Of a stretch of 11,846 bases of DNA, positions 6,053-11,846 are shown piece after piece. The stretch comes from Phycisphaerales bacterium (GTDB taxonomy: Bacteria; Planctomycetota; Phycisphaerae; Phycisphaerales; UBA1924): positions 1-11,846 of the forward strand of contig JAESSR010000193.1 of the NCBI GenBank assembly GCA_016764015.1, written 5' to 3'. Position 1 is the first letter of the stretch. Every line of letters starts with the position of its first letter. The notes under the pieces are model-generated. The model searched no databases, was not told where the DNA came from, and worked only from the letters and a program-made list of their open reading frames with translations. The position numbers were made by a program, and so were the translations under genes.

Positions 6053-7135
6053 TCATGAGAGTGCGGTTGCTTTGTCGCCGACAGAGATTGCGATCGCTGC
6101 GACGATCCGCTCGGCGGTCCGCACATTTGCAAACCCTGCCTCGGCGTTGATCGCGGGCTGGTTTCCTGAACGCACCGCGTCGAGGAAGGCTTCGATTTCT
6201 TTAACGATCGGCTCGCCGGAGTCGATCTCAAGGGGTTCGATATTGATGATCTCGGTCCAATCCATGCTGGTCAGGTCTTCACCCGAACGGAGCTGATCGC
6301 GGACCTCGCGCATCTGGATCTCGTTGGCGGTTTTGCGGATCAATGTGCCGGTTTTGGCGGCGTAATCGATCTTGATGTACCCGTTCTCGCCCGTGATCCG
6401 TGTCACCCGCTCGGTTTTCATTGCTAATCGCGAGGCCGTCACATTGGCGACGCATTGCCCGCCACCCTCTTCATCGGTGCGGTTCCAGACCAGGCGTGCG
6501 TTGCACAGGTCTTCAAACTCGGAGATCACGGCGACACCCGATGCTTGCACCTCGTCGGGCTCACGCCCGCCCATGAGCATCAAGACCACATCAAGGTCAT
6601 GGATCATCATGTCCATGACGACCCCGATATCCATCGAGCGAAAAGTCATCGGCGACACACGGTGTACTTCGATGAAACTCGGGCGGATTGGCTCGCCGGT
6701 GCCTTCGGTTGCATCTTGCATCGCACGCATGATCGGATTGAATCGCTCGATATGTCCCACCATCAAACACGCATCGTGCTCTTCGGCGAGCTTCTTGATC
6801 TGCTCTGCTTCGTCAGCACTCTGCGCGAGCGGCTTCTCGATCAGACACGCTACGCCGGCTTTGAGGAATGGCGTTGCGCTCTTGAGGTGAAAAGTTGTTG
6901 GCACCGCGATGGATACCGCTTCAACACCTGCTGCGAGCAGTTCTTCTTCGGATGCGAATGCTTGGCACCCGAACTTGTCAGCGATTTCTTTGGCGCGATC
7001 GAAGTTGGCATCGACCACCCCGACGAGTTCGATGCCTTCCATCTCGGCATAGACGCGGGCATGGTGTTGTCCCATTCTCCCAACACCTATAGCCCCGCAA
7101 CGCAATGGACGATTATTCGATGACTCGGTACTCAT
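6053..7135 (-). CDS. Gfo/Idh/MocA family NAD(P)-dependent oxidoreductase, GnnA-like
   Basis: This 360-residue cytoplasmic enzyme has the family's full length and both domains. The N-terminal Rossmann fold carries the dinucleotide motif GVGRMG at 17-22, an acidic residue (Asp42) ending the second strand where the NAD ribose would bind, and the family signature EKPLA at 100-104, whose Lys is usually the catalytic lysine. The C-terminal alpha/beta domain includes MIHDLD at 177-182, with a conserved His. The stretch GHIERFNP, HRVSP, then MIHDLDVVL is typical of the branch that includes GnnA, which oxidises the 3-hydroxyl of UDP-GlcNAc in making lipid A with amide-linked chains. No lpx or gnnB gene is present here, so the substrate stays open. 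The gene starts 45 bases after thioredoxin and is probably cotranscribed with it. A weak GAG-type ribosome site precedes the ATG. Confidence 0.88.
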   Translation of the reverse strand: MSTESSNNRPLRCGAIGVGRMGQHHARVYAEMEGIELVGVVDANFDRAKEIADKFGCQAFASEEELLAAGVEAVSIAVPTTFHLKSATPFLKAGVACLIEKPLAQSADEAEQIKKLAEEHDACLMVGHIERFNPIMRAMQDATEGTGEPIRPSFIEVHRVSPMTFRSMDIGVVMDMMIHDLDVVLMLMGGREPDEVQASGVAVISEFEDLCNARLVWNRTDEEGGGQCVANVTASRLAMKTERVTRITGENGYIKIDYAAKTGTLIRKTANEIQMREVRDQLRSGEDLTSMDWTEIINIEPLEIDSGEPIVKEIEAFLDAVRSGNQPAINAEAGFANVRTAERIVAAIAISVGDKATALS

Positions 7136-7180
7136 GGTGTTTCTCGATCGTTGTTGTAAAAAGAGCTCGGCGTTCTTGGA

Positions 7181-7510
7181 TTAACTCATCTCGGCGAGTG
7201 CTGCTTCGATGTCTTCTTTTTTGGTGAGGCCAACAAACTTCTTGGCGATCTCGCCCTTGTTGAAGATGATGACCGTTGGGATCGCGCTGATGCCGTACTT
7301 CACGGAGATGTCACGGTTTGCGTCGGTGTCAACCTTGCCGACCTTGAGTGTGTCGGTATTGGCATCGGCAACCTCGTCAATGGTCGGCGCCAGGATCTTG
7401 CAAGGCATGCACCACTCGGCCCAGAAATCGACGAGCACAGGCTTGTCAGCTCCGAGGACTTCGGCTTCAAAGTTGCTGTCGGTAAACTCCATCACATTTG
7501 CGCTGGCCAT
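7181..7510 (-). CDS. trxA: Thioredoxin
   Basis: This is a small cytoplasmic disulfide reductase of 109 residues that gives electrons to enzymes such as ribonucleotide reductase and is itself recycled by thioredoxin reductase. The usual single thioredoxin fold is complete: VLVDFWAEWCMPCK at 25-38 holds the redox pair of cysteines, ISAIPTV at 74-80 holds the cis-proline, and GLTKKEDI leads into the final helix. The active site reads WCMPC in place of the more common WCGPC. The residue between the cysteines tunes redox potential, so the enzyme's potential could differ from that of E. coli Trx1. AAAGGA about nine bases before the ATG is a good ribosome binding site. The gap of about 160 bases from folP holds no clear gene, and the Gfo/Idh/MocA gene follows closely. 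Confidence 0.95.
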   Translation of the reverse strand: MASANVMEFTDSNFEAEVLGADKPVLVDFWAEWCMPCKILAPTIDEVADANTDTLKVGKVDTDANRDISVKYGISAIPTVIIFNKGEIAKKFVGLTKKEDIEAALAEMS

Positions 7511-7670
7511 AAATCAAGATCCTTTCGATTCTAAGTTGAACAGCATGCGCCCTTTGCACACCTGAACCTCAACCCCTCGTATTACTTCTCTGCTCGATGG
7601 TAGGTAGCTCGCCCGCCCAAACACGGTGCCCAGCGGGAGAAAACACCCGAAAACCAACTCCGATTCATGC

Positions 7671-8563
7671 TCATTTGCTCATGGTTGCCCAGACAGCATC
7701 AAGGGCTTGGCGATGAGCCGCCACATCGTGGACGCGGAAGAATCTGACACCAGCCAATAATGAACGACGGACAATCCCAGAGTCCCCGCCAAACGCTCTT
7801 TGGGCTCTGAATCACGATGCAGGCTTACCCGCCCCACAAAGCTCTTTCGGCTCAGTGCGCTCAGCACCGGGTGCCCGAGTGCGCAGAGCTGATCGGTTTC
7901 ACGGATCAGTGCCAGATTCTGCTCGACATCCTTCCCGAAGCCGAGCCCTGGATCGAGCATGATGCATGCTGGATTCACTCCCGCATCGACCGCCGCGTCT
8001 CGCCGGGCTTTGAGTTCACGAATCACATGATCCACGATTCCAGATTCAATTGGTCTTTGTTGATATTGATCCGAGTATTGGTCTTGATCTGGCGCAGACA
8101 CACGGTGCATGAGCACGATCCCACATTGGCGATCGGCAGCCAGCCCGAGCATCGCATTGTCTTCGCTGCCCGCGGAGACATCATTGATTGCATCTGCCCC
8201 GGCATCGAGGGCTTGCGATGCAACCGCGGCTCTGGTGGTATCAACCGATATCATCAGATCAATACCAGCCTTGCGGATCGCTTCGATCACAGGCACCACC
8301 CGATTGATCTGTTCATCAACCGACACACGCGAAGCACCCGGACGGGTTGACTCGCCGCCGATATCGAGCCCGTCGCCACCCTCGTCAACGATCGCCTGTG
8401 CGCGATCAACCGCAGCTTGTACAGAATCAAGCTCTCCGCCATCAGCAAACGAATCTGGTGTGATGTTGAGAATGCCAATACAAAGCGGGCGATCCGCATG
8501 GATCGCCCGCTGGGGGTTGATTTGCCAAATGTCACTCTGATTATCCCGTTGGATTGCATCCAT
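7671..8563 (-). CDS. folP: Dihydropteroate synthase with an apparent frameshift near its 3' end
   Basis: The enzyme joins 6-hydroxymethyl-dihydropterin pyrophosphate to p-aminobenzoate in folate synthesis and is the sulfonamide target. Counting from the ATG at 8563, GILNITPDSFADGG is at 30-43, GGESTRPGA at 69-77, DPGLGFGK at 204-211 and SRKSFVG at 238-244, giving a normal TIM barrel. After Val267 the uninterrupted frame goes on with an atypical end and stops at 7679. Another frame encodes the expected end, GVRFFRVHDVAAHRQAL and on to a stop at 7671-7673. Adding one T on the minus strand near 7763-7764 joins the two into a 297-residue protein with normal spacing. The conserved Arg and His of RVHDV, which help bind the pterin substrate, are lost without this correction. 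A sequencing or assembly error is likely; a real mutation is possible. A TTG start at 8575 is an alternative. The gene follows the secreted-protein gene closely. Confidence 0.9.
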
Positions 8564-8587
8564 GTATGGATTCAATGCCGAATCGGT

Positions 8588-10345
8588 TTAGAAGTCCATA
8601 TCGTCGTCGTCTTCGTCCTCAAACGCCTCTGCAGGAATCATTTCCATGACTGCACCGATAGTCTGCATCGGGATCGCCAAACGGAAGAGAACGCCGCCGC
8701 CATCAGCGGTGAGACCCATGCCGATCGGTGCCAACGCGTCCATAGGCTCGAACTCGGGGATCACCCCAAACATCATGAGCATTGGGCCGGCGGTATTGAT
8801 CAGATGATCAGCAGCGAAGTATGTTTCTGAGATTCGGTTATCAGGAAGCATCGCAGCGGTCTGAGCGATCGAAGCGTTGCCCTTCATGGTGTTCTTGCCG
8901 TTGGCTGCGTCTGCAACTTGAGCAAAGAACTCTGCATCCTTTGAGAAGGTCGAGATCACACCATCGCCGGCCTTGGCCATGTACCCGCTCGGGCCGCCGT
9001 CGGCTCCGAAGATCATGCCCAGAATCATCGCTGGGTTTGGGCCGCCCATTCCTGCTGCCATATCTGAGATTCCAGACATGTCCATCGCGAACGAATAGCC
9101 ATACGCGTCTACGCCATTGATTGATGTTGGTTTTTCATCCATCGCTGCGTTGATCTTCACGCCGACCTCTTCAAGCTGAGCCATGCTCGCGCCCATGTTG
9201 GCATACATGCTTTGTGTCGCCTCGATGAGCTTGTCGCCATCTTCAACATCCATGTAGTACATGGTTTTCGAGAACAAGCCGCCCATGATGTTGTCCGATG
9301 CGCCCATGACCTGGATGCCGCCGTTCATGCCTTCGAGCATGCCCTTGATGCCCATCGCGTCGAACATCCCGGAGGTGTCCATTTTGGCCATCATGTCGAA
9401 ATATTCATTGAAAAGCTTCTGGATGCCGTCGCCGGACATATCGAATGCCGAGGCAAAGAAGTAGTCCATCGCAGGCATATTGTCGAAGTACTTGCCCGCG
9501 TCGCCATCATTCTGAAGGTATGAAGCCGAGGTTGAATCATCCTTGAACTGCAGTCCCAGATCATACGAAATACCCGCAGTCTGATCGAAGCTCATCCCCA
9601 TCGAGAATGATGCGCCATCATTTACAACGGTTTGGATCATTCCGAGCATGGCATCGAAACCGGCGGCTGCCTCAGCCCCGCCCATCATCTCGACCATTTC
9701 GCCTTGAGCTTCCATTTCTTCCATGCCTTGGGCGATCACTTCTTCAAACGCGCCGAAGTTGACATAGACGAAGATATCGTTGCTCTCTGCGATCCGTCCG
9801 CCGGCTTTGCCGAGCAATGCAGCGTTTGAATCGAGATTGCCCGCGGCTGCGTTAAAATCACTGACGAGTCCGCTGTCATCGCCGAAGACTGCATAGCCGT
9901 CGCCTGCATCGCGGAAGTAGAGCATCTCGCCACCCATATCCCAGCCAAAGACCCCGTCTTGTGCCTGGTGACCCTCAGCAAACGCGCCAAAGTCTGTCAC
10001 TGGCAGCAAAAGCACCACTTCTGGCTCAGCTTCCATATCTTCTGGATTGAAGCTCAGCACACCTGCGAGCGAGCCTTCAAGATTGATACCGGGCATGCCT
10101 CGGATCATGGATGTCACCATCATAATCATTGGTTCGCCATCATCACCCAAGAGCGTATTGACCGCATTAATGTCATTGAGCAAGTTGCCAAGGTTTGGCA
10201 CCACGATGACAGCCTGAGCGTCTGTAGGCACATGATCGAGGGCTGCGGGTGTGCCCGCGAGTGCTGGAAGAGTGATCAGCCCGGCTGCGAGCGAAAAGGC
10301 GATCTTCTGAGATGGAAAACGAGGAGTACAAGCACGAACCTGCAT
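8588..10345 (-). CDS. Secreted Met-rich acidic protein of unknown function
   Basis: This 585-residue protein has a signal peptide: basic residues at 4, 9 and 14, a hydrophobic core at 15-29, and a likely cleavage after ALA at 28-30. The mature part opens with LDHVPTDAQAVIVVPNL, which resembles the start of exported planctomycete proteins in which a 'potential value' domain (DUF3352-like) follows; I am not sure of that family. The body is rich in Met, Gly, Ala, Asp and Glu, for example at 355-385 of the mature region, has very few cysteines, and ends in the acidic tail EDEDDDDMDF. No enzyme motif is visible. The ATG at 10345 is chosen because AAAGGA lies eight bases upstream and the signal peptide begins there; the frame continues to 10441 but that part overlaps the promoter. 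folP starts 12-24 bases after its stop, so the two may share a transcript even though their roles look unrelated. Confidence 0.85.
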   Translation of the reverse strand: MQVRACTPRFPSQKIAFSLAAGLITLPALAGTPAALDHVPTDAQAVIVVPNLGNLLNDINAVNTLLGDDGEPMIMMVTSMIRGMPGINLEGSLAGVLSFNPEDMEAEPEVVLLLPVTDFGAFAEGHQAQDGVFGWDMGGEMLYFRDAGDGYAVFGDDSGLVSDFNAAAGNLDSNAALLGKAGGRIAESNDIFVYVNFGAFEEVIAQGMEEMEAQGEMVEMMGGAEAAAGFDAMLGMIQTVVNDGASFSMGMSFDQTAGISYDLGLQFKDDSTSASYLQNDGDAGKYFDNMPAMDYFFASAFDMSGDGIQKLFNEYFDMMAKMDTSGMFDAMGIKGMLEGMNGGIQVMGASDNIMGGLFSKTMYYMDVEDGDKLIEATQSMYANMGASMAQLEEVGVKINAAMDEKPTSINGVDAYGYSFAMDMSGISDMAAGMGGPNPAMILGMIFGADGGPSGYMAKAGDGVISTFSKDAEFFAQVADAANGKNTMKGNASIAQTAAMLPDNRISETYFAADHLINTAGPMLMMFGVIPEFEPMDALAPIGMGLTADGGGVLFRLAIPMQTIGAVMEMIPAEAFEDEDDDDMDF

Positions 10346-10369
10346 GGTGGGTGTCCTTTCAATGTGCGA

Positions 10370-10391
10370 TTTATACCCGCAGCGTCGCGGG
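10370..10391 (-). promoter_or_regulatory. Candidate promoter -10 with adjoining inverted repeat
   Basis: TATAAA at 10375-10370 (minus strand) would place the transcription start about 18-20 bases before the secreted-protein ATG, just ahead of its AAAGGA ribosome site. Immediately upstream, CCCGC at 10376-10380 and GCGGG at 10387-10391 form an inverted repeat with a six-base centre in the spacer, where an operator could lie. No good -35 box is visible at 16-18 bases. Confidence 0.3.
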
Positions 10392-10464
10392 CAAGGTGTC
10401 ATCGTAGGTTGTTCGGGTTCATCAATCAGAAGTTTCACCAATAGAACCTAAACCAGACATAAAT

Positions 10465-10485
10465 GCCCATATTTTCGGGCTTTTT
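10465..10485. other. Short hairpin with flanking A and T runs
   Basis: GCCC at 10465-10468 and GGGC at 10477-10480 form a 4-bp stem, extended by weak A-T pairs beyond one mismatch, and are followed by five T residues on the plus strand. No plus-strand gene needs a terminator here, so it may be a leader element of the leftward secreted-protein gene or a chance structure. Confidence 0.2.
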
Positions 10486-10501
10486 CTATTCTTGGAACAA
10501 G

Positions 10502-10520
10502 TTGGATCATCTTGGATCAT
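10502..10520. repeat. Short tandem direct repeat TTGGATCAT
   Basis: TTGGATCAT occurs at 10502-10510 and again at 10512-10520, two perfect 9-base copies ten bases apart, one helical turn. It lies just beyond the ftsK terminator and upstream of the secreted-protein gene. The spacing would suit two protein subunits binding one DNA face, but no regulator is known. Confidence 0.45.
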
Positions 10521-10521
10521 G

Positions 10522-10554
10522 AAAAAACACCCCGATTTGAGGATCGGGGTGTTT
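10522..10554 (-). terminator. Rho-independent terminator of the ftsK gene
   Basis: AAACACCCCGAT at 10525-10536 and its exact complement at 10543-10554 form a 12-bp stem with a six-base loop. On the minus strand the hairpin runs straight into six T residues (10527-10522). It lies about 47 bases past the ftsK stop codon. Confidence 0.93.
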
Positions 10555-10601
10555 GGTAGCTAGGCCTGACATAGATTTGAGAAATCGAGTTTGAGGGCAA
10601 C

Positions 10602-11846
10602 TCAGCCTTTTGATGCAGGCTCTTCTTCCTCGACCTCTTCTTCCTCGTATTCACACTCTTCTTCGTCTTCGTCCTCTTCTTCCGCCTCGTCGTCATCCTC
10701 TACTTCATACTCGTCTTCATCAATATCCTCAGGGTCGACCGGATTCCCATCCTCGTCGACATATTCGTACTCGACTTCTTCTTCCTCTTCTTCCTCTTCA
10801 TCGCCCTCGATTTCATCCTCTTCGAGCTCATCTTCTTCTACTTCGTCAACTTCCTCTGACTCATCATCGTCTTCTTCCTCTGACTCATCCTCGTATTCAT
10901 CTTCGGCTTCTTCCAACTCGTCCTCGACGAGGGTTCCTAAGACCTCCACCGCTGCGGCGGGTTCGTCATCATCGAACGGAGCTTCTTCGACATCCTCAGC
11001 CTCGGCTTGGGTTTCATCATTGGTTTCTTCTTGGGCAGTCTCGAACATCATCTCTTGGCTTGGGTCTTCTGGATCACGCATCTCGGCCAAGCGAGCATCG
11101 TCGGCTACCAGATCCTTCATCGCGTCCCATTCCTCAATCGAAATCAACACATCACGGGCCACCGAGCCCTTATGGTCCGACAGAATCCCCGCGATGCCCA
11201 TCAGATCAATCAATCGCGATGCACGCGTGTACCCGATCGCCAATCGACGCTGCAACAGCGACACCGATCCACGCTTGGTCTCGATCACAATCTCGACCGC
11301 CCGATCGAACATCGGATCTTCTTCCGCAGCCTGCAACGAAGCCGACGAGTTGTTTTCTGACAAGAACACCCGCTCATCGTCTGAGTCCATTCCTCCCTTG
11401 ACCTGCATCAATGAGCGCTCAAAGCTCGGAGCCGCGATGTCTTTCAAGAACTTGACGACCTTGCGGATTTCTTTATCATCAACCAGCGTCCCCTGCGCCC
11501 GGCTCAGCTCATGGCTCGTCGGCGAGAGATGCAACATATCGCCCTGACCTAGCAGCAACTCGCCGCCCTTTTGATCGAGCACGATGCGAGAGTCCATCCC
11601 CGACGCCACCTTAAAGGCAATCCGGCAAGGCATGTTCGACTTGATCAACCCCGTCACCACATTGGCCTGCGGGCGTTGCGTCGCAAGAATCAGATGGATC
11701 CCCACCGCTCTCGCCTTCTGAGCAATACGAATAATCGCGCCCTCGACCTCTTTGGTCGTCATCATCAAATCCGCGAGCTCATCAATAATGAACACCATAT
11801 AAGGAAGCTGCTTAGGCACCCGCGCGGCCTGCTCCTCGGTCTGGAT
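10602..11846 (-). CDS. ftsK: FtsK/SpoIIIE DNA translocase, C-terminal part, with acidic tail (partial)
   Basis: FtsK is a membrane-anchored hexameric motor that pumps DNA at the division septum and helps resolve chromosome dimers. The window holds the last 414 codons; the 5' part, with membrane helices and the Walker A motif, lies beyond the right edge. Visible from the edge are Walker B in YMVFIIDELADLMM, the motor motif HLILATQRPQANVVTGLIKSN, the DQKGGELLLGQGDMLHL stretch, and a complete winged-helix gamma domain (about 169-228 counting from the in-frame GTG at 11819), with LLQRRLAIGYTRASRLIDLM as its DNA-reading region. After the gamma domain, where most FtsK proteins end, there are about 170 more residues. 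From about 298 onward well over half are Asp or Glu, broken only by YEYVDEDGNPVDPEDID. A strong terminator follows. Confidence 0.95.
   Translation of the reverse strand: MQTEEQAARVPKQLPYMVFIIDELADLMMTTKEVEGAIIRIAQKARAVGIHLILATQRPQANVVTGLIKSNMPCRIAFKVASGMDSRIVLDQKGGELLLGQGDMLHLSPTSHELSRAQGTLVDDKEIRKVVKFLKDIAAPSFERSLMQVKGGMDSDDERVFLSENNSSASLQAAEEDPMFDRAVEIVIETKRGSVSLLQRRLAIGYTRASRLIDLMGIAGILSDHKGSVARDVLISIEEWDAMKDLVADDARLAEMRDPEDPSQEMMFETAQEETNDETQAEAEDVEEAPFDDDEPAAAVEVLGTLVEDELEEAEDEYEDESEEEDDDESEEVDEVEEDELEEDEIEGDEEEEEEEEVEYEYVDEDGNPVDPEDIDEDEYEVEDDDEAEEEDEDEEECEYEEEEVEEEEPASKG

Noticed and set aside
6455..7123. Plus-strand frame of 222 residues
   Set aside because: It lies fully opposite the Gfo/Idh/MocA gene, whose motifs are unambiguous.
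7511..7670. A tRNA or small RNA in the gap between folP and thioredoxin
   Set aside because: No cloverleaf or conserved T-loop sequence could be found. Only a 4-bp CGGG/CCCG pairing is visible.
7740..7775. Programmed ribosomal frameshifting in folP
   Set aside because: No X-XXY-YYZ slippery heptamer is present at the junction and no strong downstream structure was seen; a missing base explains the data more simply.
10591..11547. Plus-strand frame encoding a serine-rich protein of 318 residues
   Set aside because: It is the complement of the Glu/Asp-rich tail and gamma domain of ftsK. The minus frame has clear FtsK motifs, and the poly-Ser reading arises from the complement of GAA/GAG/GAT codons.

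Overview
The window looks like chromosomal DNA of a Planctomycetota bacterium, probably class Phycisphaerae. The clues are a membrane protein with a CxxC...YxLxGL...CPEC zinc ribbon of the type common in that group, several secreted or membrane proteins with no named function, long acidic tails on proteins, and mixed use of Shine-Dalgarno sites (three genes have a strong site, several have none visible). This placement is inference; there is no rRNA gene to confirm it.

Layout. On the left, three genes read rightward: the last codons of an unidentified gene, a small helical protein (236-529) behind a good promoter and Shine-Dalgarno site, and dUTPase (dut, 589-1128). Everything else reads leftward. 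In order of transcription these are: the C-terminal part of an FtsK/SpoIIIE DNA translocase with a very acidic tail, closed by a strong terminator; a secreted Met-rich protein of 585 residues; folP (dihydropteroate synthase), closely spaced behind it and carrying an apparent single-base frameshift; thioredoxin and a Gfo/Idh/MocA oxidoreductase as a pair; a four-S1-domain protein of the ribosomal protein S1 type, closed by a strong terminator; a membrane protein with a zinc ribbon; and a two-gene unit of a seven-helix membrane protein followed by a secreted protein with two DM13 domains. The DM13 gene converges on dut across a short hairpin.

Most of the window is housekeeping: nucleotide pool sanitation (dut), folate synthesis (folP), thiol redox (thioredoxin), translation (S1) and chromosome segregation (ftsK). 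Two places stand out. First, a perfect 19-bp palindrome of Fur-box type overlaps the start codon of the seven-helix membrane protein. This suggests that this gene and the downstream tandem-DM13 protein form an iron-controlled envelope redox unit, which I do not recognise as a described system. Second, the normal C-terminus of FolP, including its conserved RVHDV motif, is present in another frame. One base appears to be missing near position 7763, so as written the essential end of the enzyme is lost.

No tRNA, rRNA, CRISPR array, insertion sequence or phage gene was seen. There is no gene-free stretch over 300 bases. The largest gaps are about 260 bp (10346-10601), 220 bp (5835-6052) and 190 bp (49-235), and what they hold is listed below.
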